A model generated the notes under the pieces. The model had not been told where the DNA came from and did not search any database. It saw only the letters and a list, made by a program, of their open reading frames with translations. The translations under genes were made by a program, and so were the position numbers. Of a DNA stretch of 25,261 bases, positions 5,390 through 13,050 are shown piece after piece. The stretch is taken from positions 1-25,261 of the IMG/VR virus record IMGVR_UViG_3300025127_000249; one strand, written 5' to 3'. The stretch's first letter is position 1, and each line of letters begins with the position of its first letter. This stretch comes from a virus.

Positions 5390-8300
5390 TGAAGATAGGT
5401 GAATATGAACAGATGATGTCCTATCTAACGCGTCCTGCGTTTGAAGATGGAACACCGTTACCAAAAAAGAAACCATACACAATAGAAAATTTTAAAAGCA
5501 AAGTAGATTTATATTTACAAGGAATGTTAGGTACATCTAACAAAGAGTATTTTAGAGACCTAATAATTGCTGAATATGACAAAGCTAAAGAAGCAGGTGT
5601 TGACACGAAAGCTGGTTTAGAGTTTATAAAAGAAAAAAGAAAGATGTATGATACTCTTATAGACGAAGGTCGAAGGCAAGGTGAGCCTGCACAACTTGGA
5701 CCAGCCTATGGAGTAGAAAGAATGGATTTTAAAAGAGGAACTCCATTAGGTTTTAAACGTCCAGAAAAACTTACGTTTGATGATCTTAACAAAGACGGTG
5801 AGTTTGAAAAATTTTTTAAAGAATATTTAGAAAAAAAATCTAAAGTGCAAGTAGCTGGTAGAGCAAGAGAAACTAAACTTTGGCCTATTATGGCAGAAGC
5901 TTTAAAAACTGTTCCTGCAAATGCTTCTGTAAAAGAAAAATATAATGCTATAAAAAATTTTGATAAAAGAGATTCTGAGTATGGTTATACTAAAAGTAAA
6001 ACAGATCATAAAGTAAGCAGAAGATTAACAGCTGCTATTAACGCTTCTTTTGAAGATTCTAAAAAAGGAATTAATAAAATTAATATACAACAATTAGCTG
6101 ATGAAATCCCTGCTTATTCTTACAAAAGTCTTCAAGCTATTTTTGGAAATGCAAAAAGAGATGCTTCAAAAATAAAAGGTCAAGATAAAGCATCAAGAAA
6201 TAAAAGAAATTTAATATTAAATGCAAAAGCTTTTGTAAAAAGATTAAAAGATTTAGGACTTGTAATTACTCAAGGAGATACTGAACAAAGAACAAGAGCT
6301 GGAACAGGAGCAGGTAAAGCATATTTATTTGAGCCATTAAGTGAAGAACTAAAAACTAAATTAAAAGAAATTAAACCTTTAAGAGCATCAGATGTTCCGT
6401 ACGATGAACAAGCTTTACGAAAATTGGTTGCTGCTTATTCTAGAGCATCTGAAGACTATAAAAAATTTGGTTTTAGTAAATCTGGATATGCTTTAGATCA
6501 AGCAGCAAATGCTTTAAATGAAGCATTAATAGAACAGTTTACAACTGGTGTGCCAGAATCAAATAGAAATATTTCTGCATTTAACGATGCTATGACAGAT
6601 CAAGATGTTAAAGATTTAAGAAAATTTATAAATGATAATCCAAAAATTAAAAATATACTTTCAATTCAGTTTGATCCTACAGGAAAAAATGGAACTTATT
6701 TTAAATCTAGAAATATAGATGATTTATCAGGTGGTCAAATATTAAGAGATATATTAGTCGAGAAGGATCACGTGTTCCCAATTAATCAAATAAAAGTTTT
6801 AGAAAAACCAACAAAGACTTCAATGGGTGTATTAGAGGGAGGAGCTTTATCAGAATCACCTTTTAATAAAGTTTTAACTACTAGTCATTTTAATAATTCT
6901 TTAAGAAATAAAATTCAAGGATATCTGAACTCAAAAACTTTAAATAAAGATGCTATCAAACAAATTAATAATACTTTGAATGGACTCGATATGACTATTT
7001 ACCATGATGGTAAATATTATGGTGGTAGAATTAAACCTAGTATTCTAAAACAAATGAATGCATTAGGATACAATGAAATAGATATTTCTAATGATGTTGT
7101 TAAAAATATTAAAGAACAAGATTTAGCTATCAAAGATTTAAAATCTAAAAAATTTTCTGACTTATCAATTACTAAAGCTATAAAGAATTCAAGGTTTGCT
7201 TTACCTTTTGTTCTAGGAACTGGTGCATATAATTTAGGAGAAGATGTTTTAAAAGAAACAGGCTTAGTAGATAAAACTTATGAACAAGTTGCTAGTGCTG
7301 ATGGTGCTCCTATTGTAGAAGAAGGATTTACAACTGGAGAAAAAGCATTTTTAGGAGGAGCTGGTGCAGCTACTGGTGCAGCCGTTTTTCCAAAAGTAAG
7401 ATCAGTATACGGAAAACTTTTAAAACCTGTTCTTAAAACTTTAGCTCCTATTGGAACTCCATTGGGAGTATTAGGTGTAGAATCTTATTTGCAAGCAAAA
7501 GATAAAGAAAGTTCTATAGGTGAAAGATTAACAAATCCTTTAACGTATGCTGGTTTACCGTTAGCAACTTTAGGAGGAGAAGTAGTTAAAAACAAAACTT
7601 TGCAAACTATTTTAAACTTAGGATTACCTCAAAAAATTATAAGAATGGGAACACCAGTAGGTTTAGCTAGTATGGCTGTTTCTAGTTTAGTAGGCGCTGC
7701 AATGGATGCTCAAAAAGAATACGATGCAATGACTCCTCATCAACAACAATTGTTTAGAGAAGAACAAGAAAAATTTGCACAAGACTTTGATGACATGGAA
7801 AATTTAAAGTACGCATCTGGCGGCCGTGCTGGTTTTGCAGATGGACCTATGGATCCTAAAAGAAGAACTTTATTAAAAATATTAGGAGGTATAATGTCAT
7901 TACCTGTTGTAGCAAAATATTTTCAATTAGCTGAACCTTTAGCTCCTGTTGCAAAAAAAGCATTTACAATTGTTGAAAAGTTAAAAAATACAACAACTGA
8001 AATGCCTAGTTGGTTTCCTTCTTTTATAGATAAATTTAGAAAAGAGGGAAAAGCAGAACCTATTTTTGAAACAAAAAGAGTAGATAACCCAGAACCTCCC
8101 TATGGTTATAATGTAGAAAAAACAGATAATGTTATTGGAACTACTTATACCAATGATAATGTTCCAGGTGTTAAAGTAGAAGATTATGATGGTCAAATTT
8201 CTGTTCAATGGGAAAATGAATATTCACAACCAATATCTATGGAATACACAGCTCCTAATGTAAAAGGGCCTAATATGGAAAGAGTAGATAAATATATGTA

Positions 8301-8568
8301 TGAAGGTCCGGATATGGAAATAAAACCTAAAGGAGATTTTTCAGCTGTAGATGCTAGAGCGTATGCAACTGATCCAGATGGAGGATATGATGTAGAAGCT
8401 GAAGTTGTTGGTAAAATAGACGATATGTTTGAAGGAACTTCTCGTACGATGGAAGAGTATGCTACTGGTAAGCCAGTTAAAAAATTGTCTAGTGGAGAAG
8501 AACAGTTAATTCAAGCTGAAGTGAGAGCAGAATCAATGGCAGATGCTGCAAAGGATCTAGATGATTAA
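5389..8568 (+). CDS. Large hypothetical virion-associated protein (1059 aa) with HNH-like motif
   Basis: The start overlaps the previous stop (TAATG). This is the largest protein in the window. Residues 131-139 (D-D-L-N-K-D-G-E-F) resemble a degenerate EF-hand loop. Residues 458-464 (E-K-D-H-V-F-P) followed by 492-508 (F-N-K-V-L-T-T-S-H-F-N-N-S-L-R-N-K) resemble the D-H-x-x-P / N / N-K arrangement of HNH nucleases of the DUF1524 type. Residues about 600-780 hold several Gly/Ala/Leu-rich segments that might touch membranes. At 809-845 a Gly-Gly-Arg-Ala-Gly-Phe-Ala-Asp-Gly linker leads into K-R-R-T-L-L-K and a hydrophobic stretch that looks Tat-like. Size and position between terminase and portal suggest an injected or internal virion protein; this is inference, and no lysozyme domain is seen. 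Confidence 0.75.
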   Translation: MKIGEYEQMMSYLTRPAFEDGTPLPKKKPYTIENFKSKVDLYLQGMLGTSNKEYFRDLIIAEYDKAKEAGVDTKAGLEFIKEKRKMYDTLIDEGRRQGEPAQLGPAYGVERMDFKRGTPLGFKRPEKLTFDDLNKDGEFEKFFKEYLEKKSKVQVAGRARETKLWPIMAEALKTVPANASVKEKYNAIKNFDKRDSEYGYTKSKTDHKVSRRLTAAINASFEDSKKGINKINIQQLADEIPAYSYKSLQAIFGNAKRDASKIKGQDKASRNKRNLILNAKAFVKRLKDLGLVITQGDTEQRTRAGTGAGKAYLFEPLSEELKTKLKEIKPLRASDVPYDEQALRKLVAAYSRASEDYKKFGFSKSGYALDQAANALNEALIEQFTTGVPESNRNISAFNDAMTDQDVKDLRKFINDNPKIKNILSIQFDPTGKNGTYFKSRNIDDLSGGQILRDILVEKDHVFPINQIKVLEKPTKTSMGVLEGGALSESPFNKVLTTSHFNNSLRNKIQGYLNSKTLNKDAIKQINNTLNGLDMTIYHDGKYYGGRIKPSILKQMNALGYNEIDISNDVVKNIKEQDLAIKDLKSKKFSDLSITKAIKNSRFALPFVLGTGAYNLGEDVLKETGLVDKTYEQVASADGAPIVEEGFTTGEKAFLGGAGAATGAAVFPKVRSVYGKLLKPVLKTLAPIGTPLGVLGVESYLQAKDKESSIGERLTNPLTYAGLPLATLGGEVVKNKTLQTILNLGLPQKIIRMGTPVGLASMAVSSLVGAAMDAQKEYDAMTPHQQQLFREEQEKFAQDFDDMENLKYASGGRAGFADGPMDPKRRTLLKILGGIMSLPVVAKYFQLAEPLAPVAKKAFTIVEKLKNTTTEMPSWFPSFIDKFRKEGKAEPIFETKRVDNPEPPYGYNVEKTDNVIGTTYTNDNVPGVKVEDYDGQISVQWENEYSQPISMEYTAPNVKGPNMERVDKYMYEGPDMEIKPKGDFSAVDARAYATDPDGGYDVEAEVVGKIDDMFEGTSRTMEEYATGKPVKKLSSGEEQLIQAEVRAESMADAAKDLDD

Positions 8569-8704
8569 AGGTAAAAAAAGTGGACCACCACCTAAAAAAG
8601 GACCAAGCTCACAAGGCTTGAATATTAATTATAATACTGTTAAAACAGTTAAATTGGAGAAAACAAATGGCAGACATAGACAAAGCTCTACCAAACGAGC
8701 CTAG
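8561..8704 (+). CDS. Tiny basic protein overlapping the portal start (47 aa)
   Basis: A 47-codon frame starts at the ATG at 8561, overlapping the end of the 1059-aa gene by eight bases. AAAGGA lies seven bases upstream. It continues 38 bases into the portal gene in another frame before a TAG. The product begins M-I-K-G-K-K-S-G-P-P-P-K-K-G-P and ends with a basic tail. I recall similar Pro/Gly/Lys-rich short proteins next to portals in uncultured marine phages, which raises confidence, but function is unknown. Without it a 98-base gap would separate the two large genes. Confidence 0.55.
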   Translation: MIKGKKSGPPPKKGPSSQGLNINYNTVKTVKLEKTNGRHRQSSTKRA

Positions 8705-11159
8705 AAAAACAATTAGTGTCCCGGGGGAAGAAGAAATCCAAGAAGAACTTGAACAACAAGTAGAGGAAGAAGCTTCTGCACCAGGCCCTGTTGAAACTGT
8801 AGAAAATGAAGATGGATCAGTTGATATTAACTTTGATCCAAACGCGGCATCACCTGAAGGTGGTGACGATCATTATGCAAACTTAGCAGATTTTTTACCT
8901 GATGAAGTATTAGCATCTTTATCATCTGAGCTTAATTCTAAATACATGGATTATTCTATGTCGAGAAAAGATTGGGAAAAATCTTATACACAAGGTTTAG
9001 ATTTATTAGGATTTAAATATGATAATAGAACAGAACCGTTTCAAGGAGCTTCAGGTGCAACACACCCAGTGTTAGCAGAAGCAGTAACACAATTTCAAGC
9101 TTTAGCTTACAAAGAATTATTACCAGCAGATGGACCGGTAAGAACACAAATTTTAGGAATACAAACTCCAGAAAAAGTTCAACAAGCAACTCGAGTAAAA
9201 GATTTCATGAATTATCAAATCATGGATAAAATGAAAGAGTATGAACCAGAGTTTGATTCTATGTTATTCCATTTACCTCTGTCAGGATCAACTTTTAAAA
9301 AAGTTTATTATGACGAAGTGGAAGGTCGAGCTGTATCAAAGTTCGTACCTGCAGATGATCTGATTGTCCCGTACACAGCTACCTCATTAGATGATGCGGA
9401 GGCAGTCATTCATCGAATAAAAATTTCAGAGAATGATTTAAGAAAACAACAAGTTGCTGGTTTCTATAGAGATATAGAACTTGGTAAACCTCAAGATAAA
9501 GAATCAGATGTTGATAAAAAAGAAAGAGAGTTAGAAGGAGTTAGAAAAACAAAAGATGAAGATGTCTATACTCTTTTAGAATGTCACGTTAATTTAGATT
9601 TAGAAGGATTTGAGGACACAGATCAAGCTGGAGAACCTTCAGGAATTAAACTTCCATACATAGTAACATTAGAAGAAGGATCTAGAGAAATATTGTCAAT
9701 CAAAAGAAATTATGAAATTGGTGATCCAAAGAAAAACAAAGTTCAATATTTTGTTCATTTTAAATTTTTACCAGGTTTAGGTTTCTATGGTTTCGGTCTA
9801 ATCCACATGATAGGTGGACTGTCTAGAACAGCGACCGCAGCTTTAAGACAGTTGTTGGACGCTGGAACTTTGTCCAACCTGCCAGCTGGATTCAAGATGC
9901 GTGGTATTAGAATTAGAGACGACGCACAATCTATTCAACCAGGAGAGTTTAGAGATGTTGATGCTCCTGGTGGTAATCTAAGAGATTCATTTATGATGCT
10001 TCCTTTCAAAGAACCATCAGCAACATTATTACAATTAATGGGTGTTGTGGTTAATGCTGGTCAAAGATTTGCATCAATTGCTGATCTACAAGTTGGAGAT
10101 GGTAATCAACAAGCAGCTGTTGGAACAACCGTTGCTCTTCTTGAAAGAGGATCAAGAACTATGTCAGCAATACACAAAAGAATTTATTCAGCCCTTAAAA
10201 ACGAATTTCAATTAATGGCTAGAGTATTCAAGTTATATCTACCAGCGGAATATCCGTACGACGTAGTTGGGGGTCAAAGAATGATTAAACAACAAGACTT
10301 TGATGATCGGGTAGATATCTTGCCAGTTGCTGACCCTAACATCTTTTCACAGACTCAGCGTATTTCCCTCGCGCAAACAGAGTTGCAGCTGGCAACATCA
10401 AATCCACAAATGCATAATCTATATCAAGCGTATAGAAATATGTATGAAGCTTTAGGTGTAAAAAATATTGATTCAGTATTGGTAAAACCAATGCAACCAT
10501 CACCAAAAGATCCTGCTTTAGAACATATCGATGCATTAGCGGGTAGACCATTTCAAGCTTTTCCAGGTCAAGACCATAGAGCTCACATGACAGCTCACTT
10601 AAATTTTATGGCAACGAACATGGCTAGAAATAATCCAATGGTAATGGCTAGTTTAGAAAAAAATATTTTTGAACACATTAGTTTAATGGCTCAAGAGCAG
10701 ATAGAATTGGAGTTTAGACAAGAATTATCTCAATTACAGCAGTTAGTACAACTTGCACAAGCTAATCCACAGATGCAACAACAAGCAAAACAGCTAAGTC
10801 AACAGATAGAAGCTAGAAAAGCAGTGTTAATAGCAGAAATGATGGAAGAATTTATGCAAGAAGAGAAGAAAATTACTTCACAATTTGATAATGACCCTAT
10901 TGCTAAGCTAAGATCAAGAGAATTAGACCTTAGAGCAATGGAAAATGAACGAAAAGAACGTGAAGGTAAGCAAAGAATGGATCTTGATAAGATGAGAGCA
11001 ATGATGAATCAACAAAATCAAGACGAAAAACTTGAACAAAACGAAAAATTGGCTAATCTAAGAGCAGATACATCAATTCAGAAGACAGTTTTGAGTAAAA
11101 CTCTTCCAAGTTCTGATCAAATGATGCCAAATATCGAAATTATGAGAAAAGGAGACTAA
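8667..11159 (+). CDS. Portal protein
   Basis: GGAG lies upstream of the ATG. The 830-residue protein is a portal, the dodecameric ring through which DNA enters and leaves the capsid. An acidic, variable N-terminus (about 1-70) is followed by the body. Diagnostic-looking segments include the region around residues 205-230 (G-S-T-F-K-K-V-Y-Y-D-E, then F-V-P-A-D-D-L-I-V-P-Y) and F-Y-R-D-I-E-L-G. The C-terminal 130-150 residues are a Gln-rich coiled coil (from about 680) of the kind seen in long-barrel portals of short-tailed phages. The length fits the large portals of that group. Identification also rests on position after the terminase and before scaffold and capsid. Start is unambiguous. Confidence 0.85.
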   Translation: MADIDKALPNEPRKTISVPGEEEIQEELEQQVEEEASAPGPVETVENEDGSVDINFDPNAASPEGGDDHYANLADFLPDEVLASLSSELNSKYMDYSMSRKDWEKSYTQGLDLLGFKYDNRTEPFQGASGATHPVLAEAVTQFQALAYKELLPADGPVRTQILGIQTPEKVQQATRVKDFMNYQIMDKMKEYEPEFDSMLFHLPLSGSTFKKVYYDEVEGRAVSKFVPADDLIVPYTATSLDDAEAVIHRIKISENDLRKQQVAGFYRDIELGKPQDKESDVDKKERELEGVRKTKDEDVYTLLECHVNLDLEGFEDTDQAGEPSGIKLPYIVTLEEGSREILSIKRNYEIGDPKKNKVQYFVHFKFLPGLGFYGFGLIHMIGGLSRTATAALRQLLDAGTLSNLPAGFKMRGIRIRDDAQSIQPGEFRDVDAPGGNLRDSFMMLPFKEPSATLLQLMGVVVNAGQRFASIADLQVGDGNQQAAVGTTVALLERGSRTMSAIHKRIYSALKNEFQLMARVFKLYLPAEYPYDVVGGQRMIKQQDFDDRVDILPVADPNIFSQTQRISLAQTELQLATSNPQMHNLYQAYRNMYEALGVKNIDSVLVKPMQPSPKDPALEHIDALAGRPFQAFPGQDHRAHMTAHLNFMATNMARNNPMVMASLEKNIFEHISLMAQEQIELEFRQELSQLQQLVQLAQANPQMQQQAKQLSQQIEARKAVLIAEMMEEFMQEEKKITSQFDNDPIAKLRSRELDLRAMENERKEREGKQRMDLDKMRAMMNQQNQDEKLEQNEKLANLRADTSIQKTVLSKTLPSSDQMMPNIEIMRKGD

Positions 11160-11162
11160 TTT

Positions 11163-11549
11163 ATGTGGTTATCAGCAATAAAATTAGCAGTTTCTGCAGG
11201 AAGTAAAATTTATGCTAATAAACAGCGTACAAAAATGGCAATGTCTGATGCACAATTGATGCATGCAGAGCGTATGGCCAAAGGTGAGGAGCAATACCAG
11301 GGAAAATTGTTAGAAGCCCGTCAATCAGACTGGAAGGACGAGGCAGTTTTGATAATTCTCAGTTTGCCCGTGTTGGTGCTTGCATATGCAGTCATATCAG
11401 ATGACCCATCTGCAATGGATAAGGTAAAATTGTTCTTCGAGATGTTCTCGCAGCTCCCTTCATGGTTCACAAATCTTTGGATCCTTGTCGTGGCGTCGAT
11501 TTATGGTATAAAGGGAACACAAATATTTAGAAACGGAGGAAAAAAATAA
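11163..11549 (+). CDS. Membrane protein with two helices, holin-like (128 aa)
   Basis: AGGAG stands eight bases before the ATG. The first 55 residues are basic and amphipathic (I-Y-A-N-K-Q-R-T-K, then an E-A-R-Q-S-D-W-K-D-E segment). Two hydrophobic segments follow at about residues 61-78 (V-L-I-I-L-S-L-P-V-L-V-L-A-Y-A-V) and 104-118 (L-W-I-L-V-V-A-S-I-Y-G), and the tail is lysine-rich. The arrangement allows a holin or an inner-membrane channel, but no endolysin gene lies nearby to support a lysis cassette. A virion-associated membrane protein is the alternative. The stop overlaps the next start (TAATG). Confidence 0.7.
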   Translation: MWLSAIKLAVSAGSKIYANKQRTKMAMSDAQLMHAERMAKGEEQYQGKLLEARQSDWKDEAVLIILSLPVLVLAYAVISDDPSAMDKVKLFFEMFSQLPSWFTNLWILVVASIYGIKGTQIFRNGGKK

Positions 11550-11725
11550 TGGCTGGACCAAGTAAATTCGGAAAAGCAATGTTTGAAAAAAAGAAAAAAA
11601 CATTTGCAAAAGAAAAAATGACATCTGATGACGCTTACAGAATAGGAGCTAAAAAAGGTGGCAAGATGAATGCAGGATTAAAAGCATATCTTGCTAAAAA
11701 GAAAAAGAAGAAGGGTAAAAAATAA
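11549..11725 (+). CDS. Tiny lysine-rich protein (58 aa)
   Basis: GGAGG lies nine bases before an ATG that overlaps the previous TAA. The 58-residue product contains lysine in about a third of positions, with runs of four to six lysines at residues 14-17 and near the C-terminus. A short non-basic centre (T-S-D-D-A-Y-R-I-G-A) separates the two basic parts. Extreme charge suggests nucleic-acid contact, which is inference. It opens the chain of small basic genes and ends in a one-base overlap with the next. Too short for the usual cutoffs of gene callers, so it may be missed in automatic annotation. Confidence 0.7.
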   Translation: MAGPSKFGKAMFEKKKKTFAKEKMTSDDAYRIGAKKGGKMNAGLKAYLAKKKKKKGKK

Positions 11726-11889
11726 TGAGACAGTATTATAAAAAAGGTTCATTTCCTGATTTAAATAAAGATGGTAAAATTACCAAAGCTGATATCTTAA
11801 TGGGTAGAGGTGTAATTGGTAAAAAGAAAAAAAAGAAAAAAATGAAAACAGCTAAATCACCAATGGCTAAACAAGTGAGGCAATCATAA
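11725..11889 (+). CDS. Tiny protein with MRQYY leader and EF-hand-like loop (54 aa)
   Basis: The ATG overlaps the preceding TAA. The protein starts M-R-Q-Y-Y-K-K-G, a leader also found at 12373 and 13051. Residues 12-23 read D-L-N-K-D-G-K-I-T-K-A-D, which has acidic or amide side chains at loop positions 1, 3, 5 and 12, Gly at 6 and Ile at 8, the canonical EF-hand pattern. A single EF-hand would need pairing with another copy, for example by dimerising. The C-terminal half is a lysine tract. It may bind calcium; no partner is identified. The last base of the stop begins the next ATG. Confidence 0.7.
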   Translation: MRQYYKKGSFPDLNKDGKITKADILMGRGVIGKKKKKKKMKTAKSPMAKQVRQS

Positions 11890-12080
11890 TGGCTAAACTT
11901 TGTCCTAGAGGAAAAGCAGCAGCGAAGCGAAAATTTAAGGTATACCCTTCGGCCTACGCGAATATGTATGCTTCTGCAGTTTGCTCTGGTAAAGTTACAC
12001 CAGGTGGTAAAAAGAAAAGAAAGAAAGCTGCAAATGGTGGTTTAATGACAATGGATAACTATTACAAAGGAGTAGTATAA
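11889..12080 (+). CDS. Small basic protein with paired cysteines (63 aa)
   Basis: Starts in a TAATG overlap. The central segment K-R-K-F-K-V-Y-P-S-A-Y-A-N-M-Y-A-S is a pattern I recognise from marine and cyanobacterial phage small proteins of unknown function. Cys5 and Cys32 flank it. A basic stretch (G-G-K-K-K-R-K-K) follows, then N-G-G-L-M and the C-terminus D-N-Y-Y-K-G-V-V. The codons for Y-Y-K-G contain AAAGGAG, which serves as the ribosome-binding site of the next gene. Function unknown; probably a late, virion-related protein given the operon. Confidence 0.75.
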   Translation: MAKLCPRGKAAAKRKFKVYPSAYANMYASAVCSGKVTPGGKKKRKKAANGGLMTMDNYYKGVV

Positions 12081-12373
12081 TGGCAAAAGTAGCAGGACTA
12101 GAAAAATCTCTAAAAGACAAAGCTAAAAAAGAATCTGAAGCTTTAAGATTTAAGTTTGCAAAAACTGATTCACAAAAAAAGTTTCTTAGAGACAACCCAA
12201 ATGTAAAAACTGCATCTGAGATGGAAAAACTAATTGCAGATAAAAAATCTGCATCGCAATCTCAAAGCAGAATGAACCTTAGAGGTGGATCTATGAGATC
12301 TATGTATAAATCAGGTGGTTGTGCACAAATTAAAGGTTTTGGAAAAGCTAGAAGACCAAAGAAAAAAAAATAA
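12080..12373 (+). CDS. Small basic protein with C-terminal GFGKARR tail (97 aa)
   Basis: The start overlaps the previous stop and is preceded by AAAGGAG. The N-terminal two thirds form a charged helix (E-K-S-L-K-D-K-A-K-K-E-S-E-A). The C-terminal third has S-M-R-S-M-Y-K-S-G-G-C-A-Q-I-K-G-F-G-K-A-R-R followed by lysines. I remember tails with G-x-G-K-A-R-R in small proteins of uncultured marine phages, but know no function. A structured short tail on a helical body could be an interaction peptide. It ends in a TAATG overlap with the DUF5872-like gene. Confidence 0.7.
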   Translation: MAKVAGLEKSLKDKAKKESEALRFKFAKTDSQKKFLRDNPNVKTASEMEKLIADKKSASQSQSRMNLRGGSMRSMYKSGGCAQIKGFGKARRPKKKK

Positions 12374-12741
12374 TGAGAGCATATTACTCAAAAGGAGGAC
12401 TTAGAGAATGGGTCAAACAAAATTGGGTCGATATTGCGAACAAGCGAAAAGATGGCTCATACCCAAAGTGTGGGCGAAGTGGTGGAGAAAAAAGAAAAAA
12501 TTATCCAAAATGCGTGCCTATTGCAAAAGCAAGAGCGATGAGCAAAGGGCAGCGTGCGGGTGCCGTAAGGAGAAAACAAGCGAAAGCAAATACTGGTCCG
12601 ACACCGAGTAGAGCTGCAACATTTGCAAAAAGAAAAAAAGCAATGAATGGCGGTTACATTGGCCCAGCAATTAAATCTGATTACGCAGGAAAAATTTTAA
12701 GTAATCCTTCTTATGAAAAATATTACAAAGGAATGATATAA
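12373..12741 (+). CDS. DUF5872-like basic protein (122 aa)
   Basis: Begins in a TAATG overlap with M-R-A-Y-Y-S-K-G, the leader shared with 11725 and 13051. The next 70 residues (L-R-E-W-V-K-Q-N-W-V-D-I-A, then C-G-R-S-G-G, then Y-P-K-C-V-P-I-A-K-A) match my memory of the DUF5872 family, found in phages, algae viruses and some bacteria, function unknown. Two cysteines sit about 14 residues apart. Basic linker and T-F-A-K-R-K-K follow, then a non-basic tail ending E-K-Y-Y-K-G-M-I. The central part is visibly richer in G and C than its neighbours. An out-of-frame ORF (12408-12611) lies inside. Confidence 0.75.
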   Translation: MRAYYSKGGLREWVKQNWVDIANKRKDGSYPKCGRSGGEKRKNYPKCVPIAKARAMSKGQRAGAVRRKQAKANTGPTPSRAATFAKRKKAMNGGYIGPAIKSDYAGKILSNPSYEKYYKGMI

Positions 12742-13049
12742 TGGCAGGTGGCAGTTCATTTATAAGTGATCAAAATTTTACAACTCTGACAGCTGATGGT
12801 CAGGTAAAAACTTTTTCCGGGGGATCTACAAATATAGGTCCTTGTAGAATTACGTATATTCAAGCAACAGGTATAACTAATTTAAAATTATATGATGCAG
12901 CTACTGCATCTGGTAATATTGTTTTTGAATCTACATTTGGTTCAGAAGGTTTAGATATAATGATTCCAGGTAGTGGTATTAGATTTAGAAATACTGTTTT
13001 TGCAGATATAACTGGATCAGGATCTGTAACACTTGGATACACAGGCTAA
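12741..13049 (+). CDS. Small beta-rich virion-like protein (102 aa)
   Basis: Starts in a TAATG overlap with AAAGGA nine bases upstream. Unlike its neighbours it is not basic; it is rich in Gly, Thr, Ser and Ile, with alternating hydrophobic residues (R-I-T-Y-I-Q-A-T, L-K-L-Y-D-A, D-I-M-I-P-G-S-G-I-R-F) typical of beta sandwiches. The closing segment (V-F-A-D-I-T-G-S-G-S-V-T-L-G-Y) resembles that of the 89-aa protein at 18720, so the two may be distant relatives. A decoration or minor capsid role is plausible. It is the only non-basic member within the small-gene chain. Confidence 0.7.
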   Translation: MAGGSSFISDQNFTTLTADGQVKTFSGGSTNIGPCRITYIQATGITNLKLYDAATASGNIVFESTFGSEGLDIMIPGSGIRFRNTVFADITGSGSVTLGYTG

Positions 13050-13050
13050 T

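Noticed and set aside
11163-11549. Firm holin assignment for the two-helix membrane protein
   Set aside because: Two membrane segments are compatible, but no endolysin lies nearby and the basic N-terminal domain is unusually long, so I kept the call as holin-like only.
13033-13050. Upstream start of the DUF6321-like gene
   Set aside because: It would make a six-residue extension out of the end of the previous gene and hide the M-R-Q-Y-Y leader shared with two other genes.
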